64,000 nucleotides of DNA, taken from NCBI GenBank assembly GCA_964568625.1, contig CAZMQG010000002.1, forward strand, positions 1 through 64,000, given 5' to 3'. Made by a program: the position numbers and the translations under genes. Position 1 is the first letter of the stretch, and each line of letters starts with the position of its first letter. Source of the DNA: JBAZAX01 sp964568625 (GTDB lineage: Bacteria > Babelota > Babeliae > Babelales > RVW-14). Below are positions 27,618 through 36,941 of the stretch, piece by piece. The notes under the pieces were generated by a model that was given only the letters and a program-made list of their open reading frames with translations, was not told the DNA's origin and searched no databases.

Positions 27618-29135
27618 ATGAACGGAATTTTAAGAGTTTTCGCATATATATTTTTAACATGTATAATTTTAGTAGGTTTATCAAATAATATTTTTTGCAT
27701 GTGCCAAATAGAGCTTCCGGATTTAGCGTTTTTACCTCCAGATTTAGCCTTTGCATTACAAACTCAATCGGATCCTTCAGTTAATCTTGATGAGATAAAT
27801 TTTAATACTATACATGACATTATATGTGGTGTTAATTTTGATTTTAAATTTTTTAAAAAAATTGTTTCTATGTATTGTTGTTCCAGGTTGGCATACCTGT
27901 CAAATTCTAAAGAGTGGATGTGTAATGAAAAACATAAGCGTCCATTTAGCTCCAAGGAACATAAGTTTTCTAAAAAATGTAAAAAACTTATGTCGGATAA
28001 GTTTGCCAGAGAAAGTGTCTTACATGAAAATTTTTATGCACAAAAATTATTTATTGATAAAACCACAAAACTGATCACTATTTCTGATTTGCATGCGGAT
28101 TTTGACGCTTTGGATTCAATTTTAAATAATATGCGTAACATTGGATATATTGATGAAAATTTCATAATTAAGGAAGGTTGTTTTTTAGTCGGATTGGGTG
28201 ATTATGTTGACAGAAAACCTACATCCTTACGGACTCTTACATTATTGCTTATTATTGCATTAAAGAATCCCGGAAAAGTTATTTTCTTACGAGGAAATCA
28301 TGAAGATGTAAATATCAATTTAATTTATGGAATTAAGATAGAGATCATGTCTGCTTTCGGGGGTGAATTTATTGAAAAAACTTGTAAATTACTTATAAAG
28401 CTTTACGAATTGATGCCGTCGGTTCTATATGTTGCACAATCTAATCTTTTAGAAGATATAAATGATTTTTTGATTTTTTCACATGCTTTACTGGATTTTA
28501 AATTTAATCCGAGCCATTTTTTGGATTTTGATAATTCGGAGCTAATGAAAAATAGAGGTACCCGTTTTTGTACTATAGAACAAAACATATTTGGATGTGA
28601 GGATTTGGTTGATATTCCTTTAACTGCATATGGTTTTGTATGGCATGACATAGGGTTAAAAAATTCTTCTAGAGTTGAGATTGACTCTTCTTCCAATAGA
28701 TACAGATATAAACCGGATTTTATAAAATATTTTTGCAAAAAATATTCTTCTGGAACGAATTTAATTTCCGGAATGGTTGGAGGTCATGAGCATTATCTTG
28801 CAAAGTATATTCATCTTGCCGATAAAGATCCCAGTTTATTTACACAATATGATTTTAGGGGTGAATTAACACCATCAGTTGCATACATTAAGGTTATCGA
28901 TAAAGGCGATTCTGCAGAGATTAAATCAGGCTTAATTGATGCGAAATACGAAGCAGGAGTTTGTTTTACTAATGGTTTAGAATCAGACTATTTAAATTGC
29001 TTTTCAATGGTGAAATTTGTGAGTGCTCCAATAGATTGCCTAGCATATAAACCCACCTATTTGGTTGTAAGTAGGTGTACTGCGGAAAATTTCGGTGAAC
29101 ATGTGTTTTGGAATTATAAAGTGATTGAATGCTGA
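27618..29135 (+). CDS. Second exported PPP-like metallophosphatase
   Basis: A 505-aa protein with a signal peptide (1-27) and a calcineurin-like phosphatase domain. Motifs are SDLHAD (156-161, in place of GDxHG), GDYVDR (194-199), LRGNHE (224-229), SHALLDF, YGFVWHDIG and GGHEH. It matches the order and spacing of the 511-aa phosphatase at 5120-6655, so the two are distant paralogs. The first motif has Ser for Gly, but the metal-binding Asp and His remain. A cysteine-rich segment lies at 86-102. The ribosome site is weak. An activity on host phosphoproteins is inferred. Confidence 0.85.
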   Translation: MNGILRVFAYIFLTCIILVGLSNNIFCMCQIELPDLAFLPPDLAFALQTQSDPSVNLDEINFNTIHDIICGVNFDFKFFKKIVSMYCCSRLAYLSNSKEWMCNEKHKRPFSSKEHKFSKKCKKLMSDKFARESVLHENFYAQKLFIDKTTKLITISDLHADFDALDSILNNMRNIGYIDENFIIKEGCFLVGLGDYVDRKPTSLRTLTLLLIIALKNPGKVIFLRGNHEDVNINLIYGIKIEIMSAFGGEFIEKTCKLLIKLYELMPSVLYVAQSNLLEDINDFLIFSHALLDFKFNPSHFLDFDNSELMKNRGTRFCTIEQNIFGCEDLVDIPLTAYGFVWHDIGLKNSSRVEIDSSSNRYRYKPDFIKYFCKKYSSGTNLISGMVGGHEHYLAKYIHLADKDPSLFTQYDFRGELTPSVAYIKVIDKGDSAEIKSGLIDAKYEAGVCFTNGLESDYLNCFSMVKFVSAPIDCLAYKPTYLVVSRCTAENFGEHVFWNYKVIEC

Positions 29136-29145
29136 ATCTTAAAGT

Positions 29146-30225
29146 CTATTGTGATATTATTCCCTTTTTTTCATAAGCGTATGCTTTAAATTTTGCTCTC
29201 ATAAGAGTATCAAGGATATGCTCTTTTTTGGTTTTAATTCCATCATCTTGTTCTGGTTCCTCAAGAAAAGATACATTTCCGTTTTTTAAATCAATATCTA
29301 TTTTATTATAGATTGAGGTTGGAATAGAAATGCCAAATGATGTAAAATACCTGCAAAAGCAGTGTGTAAGAGACCATAATAAGTCATCAAGATCATCAAG
29401 GTGATCAATTATGCCGGAGAGTGCCAGTTTTTGTATGTTGTTTGAAATTGATATGAATGATGGCCAAATTTCTTCGGCGCTGTTGTCGTCCCACACCGTT
29501 TTATCAAGTAATGTTTCAACAAAACGTAGTGTTACATGTCTGAGGCGTTCTTTTGTTTTATGAGCATCAAATTTTTTCTGTAGATGGCTTACGCTTTGAG
29601 TTATTAATGCAAATATGTCGTTAGTAATTTGCTGTGTTACCTTTGTTTTGTTAAATATTTCTTGTTTTGCAAATTGTTCATTAAGTTGGTTTAATATTAT
29701 TTTTTCAAGGTTTTTGCGTATTATTTCAAGCTCTGTCTTAAAACAGTCCTCTGTTTCGTCAAAATATCGGCCTAAGTATTCGTTAAAATTTTCAAGAAGA
29801 GAATTTGTTACTTTCCCAAGAATTAGGTCGCAAGATTTTATTTTATTATGAAAAAGCCTCATTCCTACATATGTTATGGATTCATCAAGGTTTAAATCTG
29901 TGGTAATTTTTAAAAACTGAGCGATGTCTGATCCATCATGCGAAAAAAGTTCTGTCAATTCAGGTTTATTATAATACTCTTTTACGTATTGTTGTAAAAA
30001 TGTTTGATTTAAAATCGTTGTCCTTGAGACAAGGTCACATGCTCGCGTTTGGGATTGCTCTGCCTGTTCATCAAAGTAAACTTTCAATGGTAATGTGCTT
30101 GATTGAAGAGGTGTGCCGTCGTTGATTTCGTCTTCAAAATCAACAATTTGTTGAAAATTTGCATTGCATGTAAAAAAACTAGTAATAAAGACAAAGATTA
30201 CATAAAACAAATTTTTTGTTTTCAT
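29146..30225 (-). CDS. Exported helical protein of unknown function
   Basis: A 359-aa protein with a signal peptide (1-22, ending TCNA). The rest is predicted by eye to be mostly alpha-helical and charged, with no motif I recognise. AAAGGA lies upstream of the start. It converges on the phosphatase gene with ten bases between the stops. The divergent gap to gspF (30226-30398) shows no clear promoter. Confidence 0.78.
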   Translation of the reverse strand: MKTKNLFYVIFVFITSFFTCNANFQQIVDFEDEINDGTPLQSSTLPLKVYFDEQAEQSQTRACDLVSRTTILNQTFLQQYVKEYYNKPELTELFSHDGSDIAQFLKITTDLNLDESITYVGMRLFHNKIKSCDLILGKVTNSLLENFNEYLGRYFDETEDCFKTELEIIRKNLEKIILNQLNEQFAKQEIFNKTKVTQQITNDIFALITQSVSHLQKKFDAHKTKERLRHVTLRFVETLLDKTVWDDNSAEEIWPSFISISNNIQKLALSGIIDHLDDLDDLLWSLTHCFCRYFTSFGISIPTSIYNKIDIDLKNGNVSFLEEPEQDDGIKTKKEHILDTLMRAKFKAYAYEKKGIISQ

Positions 30226-30398
30226 AACTCAATCCTTTCTGATAGATTTAAACGAAAGTGTTTACCTGGAAAAATTTCAATAGTAACATTTTATAAACAA
30301 GAGGGTAAACATTGGTGCCAGGATATCAAGGAACTAAATTTGTTGGCAAGTTTTTTTTGAATGAGTTGTAGGACTCTTTTCAAATGGGAGTTTAAGCG

Positions 30399-31619
30399 AT
30401 GCCTCTTTACCAATATGAATCTTATAGTCGTCGTGGAAGTAAAGTTACCGGTACGGTAGATGCTACTTCGCTACAAATGGCAAAAGAGATTTTGCAGGGG
30501 CAGGATCTTTTACCAATAAGCATAAAAGAAGTTCAATCGATTGAAGGTCAGACAGGATTTTCGCTTAAAAATTTATTCGAAAAAAAAATTGATTCGCGTA
30601 GTACGATTCTTTTTACGAAGCAGTTATCAGTACTTTTGAAGTCTTCCGTTCCTCTGTTGCAAGCCATAGAGCTTTTAACGGAGCAGTTTGAAGGTGCGTT
30701 TCGTAGAATTTTGATAAGAGTTAAAGATGGGCTTAAATCAGGTCAACCGTTGGCAAAAGAACTTTCGCGATATCCAAAAATATTTACAAATGTTTATGTT
30801 CAACTTGTCCGAGCCGGTGAGGCAAGTGGCAAGCTTGATCTAATTTTATTTCGTTTAACCGACTATCTTGAAAAAGCGGAAGAGACTAAGAAAAATATAA
30901 AAAAGGCAATGTCATATCCAATTATTGTTATGTCGTTTGCTGTGCTTGTGGTAGTTGGATTGCTTGTTGGCTTAGTTCCGAAACTAGGTAGTATGTTTAC
31001 ACAAATGGGTAAAGAGTTGCCGTTGCCCACTCGTATATTGATTGGAATGTCTGATTTTTTTGTTAATAATTTTATACTTTTAGGTGTCGCATCAATTGCA
31101 TCAGTTATATTTTTTATGTATTGGAAATCAACGCCATCAGGCAAATATAAATTTGATTCTATTCTATTACGTTTTCCGCTAACGGCTTATTTTTCAAAAA
31201 CTCGAGCAGTTGTGCAGTTTTGCAAAACTTTGGGTATGCTTCTTGAAAGTGGTGTAAATTTGTCTGAGGCTCTTGATATTGTTTGCAATATTGTTGATAA
31301 TGCAGTACTTGCTAAACAGCTGAACCAAGCTCGTGACAAAATTATTAAAGAGGGTAAAATTTCAAAATACTTGCGTGAGACTGGCATTTTTCCTAATATT
31401 GCAATTTATATGATTGGAACAGGCGAGCAGTCAGGTAAGCTTGGTGAAATGCTTACGACTGTAGGAAGTGATTACGATAGGGAACTAACTGAGTTGACTG
31501 AAGGTTTAACTGCAAAAATTAATCCTATTATGACAGTTGTGATGGGTGTTATTATTGTGTTTATTATGGCGTCTATTTTCTTGCCGATTATGAGTATGAC
31601 CGATTTGGCCGGAATTTAG
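30399..31619 (+). CDS. gspF: Type II secretion platform protein GspF
   Basis: A 406-aa inner-membrane protein. It opens with YQYESYSRRGSKVTGTVDA, typical of GspF/PilC, and contains two homologous cytoplasmic domains separated by membrane helices (about 166-195, 215-235, 370-395). The motifs LVRAGEASGKLD and MIGTGEQSGKLGEML are the duplicated family signatures. GspF links the secretion ATPase to the pseudopilus. GGGAG precedes the start. It is first in an operon with gspG to gspK. GspE, GspD, GspL, GspM and the prepilin peptidase are not in the window. Confidence 0.96.
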   Translation: MPLYQYESYSRRGSKVTGTVDATSLQMAKEILQGQDLLPISIKEVQSIEGQTGFSLKNLFEKKIDSRSTILFTKQLSVLLKSSVPLLQAIELLTEQFEGAFRRILIRVKDGLKSGQPLAKELSRYPKIFTNVYVQLVRAGEASGKLDLILFRLTDYLEKAEETKKNIKKAMSYPIIVMSFAVLVVVGLLVGLVPKLGSMFTQMGKELPLPTRILIGMSDFFVNNFILLGVASIASVIFFMYWKSTPSGKYKFDSILLRFPLTAYFSKTRAVVQFCKTLGMLLESGVNLSEALDIVCNIVDNAVLAKQLNQARDKIIKEGKISKYLRETGIFPNIAIYMIGTGEQSGKLGEMLTTVGSDYDRELTELTEGLTAKINPIMTVVMGVIIVFIMASIFLPIMSMTDLAGI

Positions 31620-31651
31620 GAAGTTTTATTAATTCGAATTGGGAGATATTT

Positions 31652-32098
31652 ATGAAAATGAAATTGAGTAAGGCTTTTACAATGATGGAGATGATGGTTG
31701 TTCTTCTTATCATTGGATTTATTGCTGCAATGGTTATTCCACAAGTTACAAAATATATGCAGAGAGCTGGTGAATCAAAAATGCAGCTTAGGATGTCAAC
31801 AATTAAATCTGCATTAATGAGCTATCGAATGGATTTTGGCGTTTATCCTTCTTCTCGCGAGGGCTTACGAGCTTTGATTGAAAATCCAAGAACAAATGAT
31901 GAAATGTATCGCAAGTTTGAGCGCGAAGGTAGATGGCCTTATATAGTAGAGGGTGAAAAAGGTATAGCTGACGATAATGGTAATGAATTTATTTATAATA
32001 ATCCCCCTGAAAAGTTTAAAAATAAGTATCGTTCGTATGAGATTATTTGGGTTGGTCGTGGATCTGAAGAAGAGCCTCAAATGGATATCGGGGAATAA
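31652..32098 (+). CDS. gspG: Major pseudopilin GspG
   Basis: A 148-aa pseudopilin. The prepilin peptidase site is KAFTMMEMMVVLLIIG: cleavage before Phe, with Ala instead of the usual Gly at -1 and the conserved Glu at +5. The C-terminal region has the GspG pattern DFGVYPSSREGLRALIENP. GspG subunits polymerise into the periplasmic pseudopilus that pushes substrates through the outer-membrane secretin. GGGAG precedes the start; 32 bases after gspF. Confidence 0.95.
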   Translation: MKMKLSKAFTMMEMMVVLLIIGFIAAMVIPQVTKYMQRAGESKMQLRMSTIKSALMSYRMDFGVYPSSREGLRALIENPRTNDEMYRKFEREGRWPYIVEGEKGIADDNGNEFIYNNPPEKFKNKYRSYEIIWVGRGSEEEPQMDIGE

Positions 32099-32101
32099 CG
32101 A

Positions 32102-32671
32102 GTGACTGACTTGCATGTGTTTAAAAAGCGACATGCGTTTACAATGATTGAAATGATGGTTGTCATCTTCCTTATAGGTGTGATGGCAACCTTTGTTATT
32201 CCTAGGCTTGTTCGAAAAACTCCTCAGGCTGAGTGGAGTACTATTTTGTATGATCTTAATAATCTTGCCATTTTTGCGCGACAAGAAGCAATATCAAATC
32301 AAGCTGTTTATAGGCTTAATTTTAAATCTATGGGTAATGCGCCGGATATGATGATTATCGAAAAAGAAGAGCAGGATCCTGAAAAACCTTGGAAAAGAGT
32401 TTATACACCTGTTTTATCATATTATTTAAAAACCCAATATCAGTTTCATCCATCTGTTAAAATAAAAGCTTTTTATCATGGTAAAAAAGAGGAAGTTTCA
32501 GATGGGTCAGGCGACCCATGCTGTTATATTGTTCACGATGGGCTTGTGCAAGATGTGATTATTCATCTTGTACGAACTGAAAAAGGTGTTGAATCGCGTG
32601 TAAGTTTTAAAATGATGCCTTTTTATGGAAAATTTGAACGGTATGATGATTTTATAAAACCGGAATTGTAA
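32102..32671 (+). CDS. gspH: Minor pseudopilin, GspH-like
   Basis: A 189-aa protein with prepilin signal HAFTMIEMMVVIFLIG, again Ala at -1. The start is GTG at 32102, supported by GGGGA seven bases upstream and the absence of an in-frame ATG before the signal. The globular part is beta-rich. Order after gspG and size suit GspH. Its stop overlaps the next start by one base (TAATG). Confidence 0.85.
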   Translation: MTDLHVFKKRHAFTMIEMMVVIFLIGVMATFVIPRLVRKTPQAEWSTILYDLNNLAIFARQEAISNQAVYRLNFKSMGNAPDMMIIEKEEQDPEKPWKRVYTPVLSYYLKTQYQFHPSVKIKAFYHGKKEEVSDGSGDPCCYIVHDGLVQDVIIHLVRTEKGVESRVSFKMMPFYGKFERYDDFIKPEL

Positions 32672-33099
32672 TGAAATTATTAATGAAGCTTTCCCGCGGG
32701 ACGAATTCCCAAGGTTTTACTTTAATTGAGGTTATTCTTGCAATGGGTGTTCTTACTGCAACGGTCTTTATTATTTCAGGCCTAATGCTACGTTCATTCT
32801 TGCGTGTTCAAGAAAACAGGGATGATATCGAGAAAGTTTTCTTAATTAAGCGTGAGTTGTATGCAAATTATTTCAATCCTCCAAAAGATAATAAAAAAAA
32901 TGTACAAAAAATAGAAGAGCCTGCTATAACTATTACATCTAAACTTGATGATATTAACAAAAAATCTAGCCTGTCTGATTTAAGAAAGACCTTGAAAATT
33001 GTTCGATCTGATGCGATTTGGAAAATGAACAATAATGTAAGGGAGTCTGCAATGGTAAGCTTTATTTTTCAACCTAAAAAAGAAGAACAGAAGAGATGA
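32671..33099 (+). CDS. gspI: Minor pseudopilin, GspI-like
   Basis: A 142-aa protein with a classical prepilin signal QGFTLIEVILAMGVLTATVF, the only one of the four with Gly at -1. Short globular domain of about 100 residues. The gene overlaps gspH by one base and gspJ by four (ATGA), so translation is coupled. Assignment to GspI rests on order and on EVILAMGVLTA, similar to the EVLVALAVFA of GspI. Confidence 0.85.
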   Translation: MKLLMKLSRGTNSQGFTLIEVILAMGVLTATVFIISGLMLRSFLRVQENRDDIEKVFLIKRELYANYFNPPKDNKKNVQKIEEPAITITSKLDDINKKSSLSDLRKTLKIVRSDAIWKMNNNVRESAMVSFIFQPKKEEQKR

Positions 33100-34091
33100 A
33101 ATCAAAACCGGCATTCACAATTATTGAACTTATTCTTGTGATTGGGTTATCCGGAATAGTGATTATGGGAATGATGCAAGCTTACAATAATATAATGCGT
33201 TATTTAAAAACCATTCAAGAGATGCAGTCTGTTAATAGAAAAGCCTGTTTACTATTCAATCAAATGGAACGTGATTTTATGACGGCTTTTATTCCTCCGG
33301 TTATGAAAAAAATTACTCCGGAAAAAAATAGTAAGCCCAAAGACGATCAATCTTCTGATAAAAATGATCAGGATAAAAAGTCTGATGATTCAGAAAAAAT
33401 AGAAGATTCTACAAAATCTTCTGAAGAAAAGAAAAAAAGTGCAGAAAAAAAACGAGAAGCTCTAAAAAAATATTTTATTGCAAATATCGATGACAATAGT
33501 TTACCTAAAAGAATAAATGAGACACGTACGTACCAGTTTAAAAATGTAACATTTATTAATACAAATCCATTTCAGGTATATGGGCAAAGTAAAGTGCGTC
33601 TTGTGCGTGTTATGTATGAACTGGTACTTGATAAAACTCGTAGCAAGGGAGACTCTTACTGTTATAATTTATGGCGCAAAGAGACAGAAAATCTTGAAAA
33701 TACAAAAGTTAAAGAAGATGAGGTTGGTTTTACAACAAAATCCAAGACGACTCAAATTAGAAAAATTTTGGTAGCAGATGGGATCAAAGAATTCTTTGTT
33801 CAGTATGTTTATCAAGGCAGACCAAAAAACAACGAAAAACTTACAGCAGCTCAGATTGAAGCCGGAGAAAGCGGAGAAGATGAAGAAAAGATTGAAGAAA
33901 AAATATTTGATACATGGGGAGAAAATAGTAAAACAATTGGTGTGGTTCCAAATAGAGTTAATGTAAATATAACATTTTGGGATGAAAAACTTTTAAAAAC
34001 GGCATCGTTGCAAACGACTTTTCCTGTTATGAGTTTTTCGTTATTAAAGGCAGACACAACTGTGTCTAACTCATCTAATAAGTTGAATTGA
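33096..34091 (+). CDS. gspJ: Minor pseudopilin, GspJ-like, with charged insert
   Basis: A 331-aa protein with prepilin signal PAFTIIELILVIGLSGIV (Ala at -1). The region RKACLLFNQMERDFMTAF matches GspJ. Residues about 72-128 are a low-complexity Lys/Asp/Ser/Glu insert, making the protein longer than the usual 200 or so residues. A second acidic stretch lies near residues 255-270. The start overlaps the gspI stop. GspJ joins GspI and GspK at the pseudopilus tip. Confidence 0.85.
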   Translation: MKSKPAFTIIELILVIGLSGIVIMGMMQAYNNIMRYLKTIQEMQSVNRKACLLFNQMERDFMTAFIPPVMKKITPEKNSKPKDDQSSDKNDQDKKSDDSEKIEDSTKSSEEKKKSAEKKREALKKYFIANIDDNSLPKRINETRTYQFKNVTFINTNPFQVYGQSKVRLVRVMYELVLDKTRSKGDSYCYNLWRKETENLENTKVKEDEVGFTTKSKTTQIRKILVADGIKEFFVQYVYQGRPKNNEKLTAAQIEAGESGEDEEKIEEKIFDTWGENSKTIGVVPNRVNVNITFWDEKLLKTASLQTTFPVMSFSLLKADTTVSNSSNKLN

Positions 34092-34109
34092 TTTTAAACA
34101 AAAGATTTT

Positions 34110-35279
34110 ATGAAAAAAAATAGTGCGTCAGTCTTACTTTTTTCGTTAATGATAATTTCAATCATAATTATGATGACTGAACAGATGATACGTGGTGTTA
34201 TGGTGGGTGCGGGCTTTACCAAAACCATGATTAATCGTGAACATGCAGAGATGCTTGCTCTTGGTGGAATTAACATTGCCATTGCTCAACTAACATATGA
34301 AAAAGATGAAACTGCAAAAGAAAAAGATGATGCTAAAGTTGAATCTGGCGTAGTAAAACCTGAATCCGAACTAGGTGGAGATGGGCAAAAAATTACATCT
34401 CAACAGCGTTTCGTTTTTAATTTGATTTCGAATTTAAACAGATGGCAGACATTTGACCTTGATCCCAAAATCGATGGTATTGCAGGTACCGTAAAAATAT
34501 GTATTACAAGTGAGCACGGAAAAATAAATATAAATAACGCATTTGATTTTAAAAAACAGGAATTCAAAAAAGAATTTATATCTTTATTAGGAGGTCTTGA
34601 AATTCCTGGAAAACTTAAGCCTGGCGAATTTTTTAATAAAATTTCAGAGTTCTTGAAAAATCGAGAAAAAAAACTTTATGATGTTTCGGAGTTGTTAAAT
34701 GTTCCTGGTCTTGAGGGTTTTAATGCGGATATTTTTTATGAGCCGCCAAGCATGCATAAAAAAGAGGGTGGAGAGTTGAACCAAAATTTGGCACTGCAAG
34801 ATATTTTTACCATTTGGACAGAGAACGCAAAAATTGACCCCTTAGTATTTTCTGATGCATTGTGTAATATTTTAAATATTCGAAGACCTCATGCAGATGA
34901 TGCAAAAAAATATAGGGAGCGATTTAAAAAAGTTGCTATGGAATTTAAAGATGACTGGGGTAAAGATTGGGATACAAATTGGAAGCATCTTGAAGGTATT
35001 TATGATACCAAGCCAAAGGCATTATCAAATATAAAAGACATTTTAGTTGAAAAATTTAATCCGAAAGTCTATTCTGTTCTATCGTATGGCAGAGTAGGCC
35101 ATGTTGAGCAAAGAGTTCTTGCAGTAATTAAAGAAATTGAAATTAAAAGCAGAAAAATAAAATCGAGCGATCAGAGTGAAAAGAGTAGTAGTGGTGATCA
35201 GTCTGCTCAAGAGGCTTCGGGGTCGAAGCAAAAACCGAATAGAAAAGTTTTTAGAATAGAGAGAATTTATTGGCTTTAG
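34110..35279 (+). CDS. gspK: Pseudopilus tip protein GspK
   Basis: A 389-aa protein with an N-terminal hydrophobic helix (SASVLLFSLMIISIIIMM) then EQMIRGVMVGAGF. GKININNAFDFKKQEF and LYDVSELLNVPGLEGF match the SAM-like region of GspK (compare GKLNIN and VDELLLVPG). The last 40 residues are basic and Ser/Gln-rich. GspK caps the pseudopilus with GspI and GspJ. Order G-H-I-J-K is canonical, which strengthens all five calls. Confidence 0.9.
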   Translation: MKKNSASVLLFSLMIISIIIMMTEQMIRGVMVGAGFTKTMINREHAEMLALGGINIAIAQLTYEKDETAKEKDDAKVESGVVKPESELGGDGQKITSQQRFVFNLISNLNRWQTFDLDPKIDGIAGTVKICITSEHGKININNAFDFKKQEFKKEFISLLGGLEIPGKLKPGEFFNKISEFLKNREKKLYDVSELLNVPGLEGFNADIFYEPPSMHKKEGGELNQNLALQDIFTIWTENAKIDPLVFSDALCNILNIRRPHADDAKKYRERFKKVAMEFKDDWGKDWDTNWKHLEGIYDTKPKALSNIKDILVEKFNPKVYSVLSYGRVGHVEQRVLAVIKEIEIKSRKIKSSDQSEKSSSGDQSAQEASGSKQKPNRKVFRIERIYWL

Positions 35280-35320
35280 TTTTAGGAACACGATTTCTAA
35301 TATATTTTTAAGGATCATTC

Positions 35321-36880
35321 GTGAATACGGAAACGCGTGTTGGAATATTTATCTTAGTTGCTATTGGTGTATTTTTATATTTAAGTCTTAACATCAGAGC
35401 GTTTCGCTTTGATAAGCATCAGTACTTTACGTACAAGGCTTACTTTGATGATACCGGAGGACTTACGACAAAGTCGCCTGTGAAAATTGCAGGTGTTGAT
35501 GTTGGTTGGGTTGACACCATAAATCTTCTTGATAATGGAAAAGCTGAAATTGTTATGCGTGTCAGCAGAGACAATAAGCTTGCAAAAAATGCTTTTGCAA
35601 TGATTCATCAAGATGGTTTGATTGGTGCTAAAACTCTTGAGATTGATCCCGGAAGTCCTGCGACAGGGTATATTTTACCGGGTGGCACTTTGGCTATGCC
35701 AGGTAAAACACCTGCAAGTGTTGGTGAGCTTTTGGATCAATTCCGTGATATTGCAGCGACAATTCAAGATATTACATCTTCTTTAAAAAATGTTTTTGCA
35801 TCTCGAGCTGGAGAAGATAATTTAAAAACAGCTTTGAATTCTATTGCAAGAGCGTCCGAGAGAATGGCAGATTTCTCTCAAGTTTTACAGCGCACTATGA
35901 ATAAAAATGAAGAAAATGTAAATGTAATGCTTGCTGATTTCCGTGCTACAGCTGAGTCGCTCAAGCTTAGAATTCCTCAAGTTACTGACTCATTTAAGAA
36001 TAGTATGGATAGAATTTCTACAGATGTTGGTGGTGCCGGCCAAAAGGCGTCAGGTGCATTTGAGCAGATTGAAGACACTGCTGTTCAGGCTCGCGATACA
36101 TTCAGAGAAGCAGGTCAGGTTGTAGAAAAAATTAATACAGGTAAGGGTCTTATCGGTAAATTGGTTAACGAAGACGAAACTTATACAGATTTAAAAAAGA
36201 CAATCAAAGGATTCAAAAATTATGTCGGCAAGACGCAAGCTTTAATGTTGAATATTGATATGCACTCTGAAACAATGTTAAGAAATACGAATTCAAAAGG
36301 ATATTTTGATTTAAGGTTACGTCCAAATAACGACTGTTTTTATAGTGTTCAGATGATAGCTGCCGAGAAAGGTGCGGTTACCCGTCAGACAACTTATTAT
36401 AAACGTTTTGATGAGCATGGGGTTGAACTTAAGCCAACAGAATTAGATATTCCATTGCAGAAAAAGATTGAATTTGCTGAAGGAGTTGAGTCAACGGTAC
36501 AGAAAAAGAATGATATTTTATTTGGTTTACAGTTTGGAAAGCGTTTTGATCGACTTGCATTGCGCATGGGTATATTTGAAAATTCGTTTGGAGTGGGTGT
36601 TGATTATTCCGTACCTCTTAATACCGATAAAATGCATTGGATTACGACATTGGAAGCATTTGATATGCGAGGCGTTAATAGACTTAATGACACTCGTCCT
36701 CACATAAAGTGGTTAAACAGAGCATTCTTTATGAAGAATCTTTATACCACGTTTGGAATTGATGATATAGTTAGTAAGACTCAATTTAATCCATTCTTTG
36801 GAGGAGGATTTAGGTTTGGTGATGATGATTTGAAATACTTTATTTCCTACATATCACCGGGAAAAGCATCCGGTAAATAG
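35321..36880 (+). CDS. MCE/MlaD-family lipid transport protein
   Basis: A 519-aa protein starting at GTG with AAGGA upstream. One N-terminal transmembrane helix (7-24) is followed by an MCE domain (about 38-118; DDTGGLTTKSPVKIAGVDVG, DGLIGAKTLEIDPG), a helical stalk (130-290) and a beta-rich C-terminal domain (about 320-519) with amphipathic strands such as FGLQFGKRFDRLALRMGIF and NPFFGGGFRFGDDDLKYFI. MlaD proteins form hexameric rings that ferry phospholipids between membranes. Partner genes mlaE and mlaF are not adjacent. The C-terminal domain may contact the outer membrane. Confidence 0.9.
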   Translation: MNTETRVGIFILVAIGVFLYLSLNIRAFRFDKHQYFTYKAYFDDTGGLTTKSPVKIAGVDVGWVDTINLLDNGKAEIVMRVSRDNKLAKNAFAMIHQDGLIGAKTLEIDPGSPATGYILPGGTLAMPGKTPASVGELLDQFRDIAATIQDITSSLKNVFASRAGEDNLKTALNSIARASERMADFSQVLQRTMNKNEENVNVMLADFRATAESLKLRIPQVTDSFKNSMDRISTDVGGAGQKASGAFEQIEDTAVQARDTFREAGQVVEKINTGKGLIGKLVNEDETYTDLKKTIKGFKNYVGKTQALMLNIDMHSETMLRNTNSKGYFDLRLRPNNDCFYSVQMIAAEKGAVTRQTTYYKRFDEHGVELKPTELDIPLQKKIEFAEGVESTVQKKNDILFGLQFGKRFDRLALRMGIFENSFGVGVDYSVPLNTDKMHWITTLEAFDMRGVNRLNDTRPHIKWLNRAFFMKNLYTTFGIDDIVSKTQFNPFFGGGFRFGDDDLKYFISYISPGKASGK

Positions 36881-36941
36881 TTATACTGAATTTGTTTTGG
36901 TCTAATTTATTTTAGTGTTAAGAGAAAAAGGGAGAAGTGAG

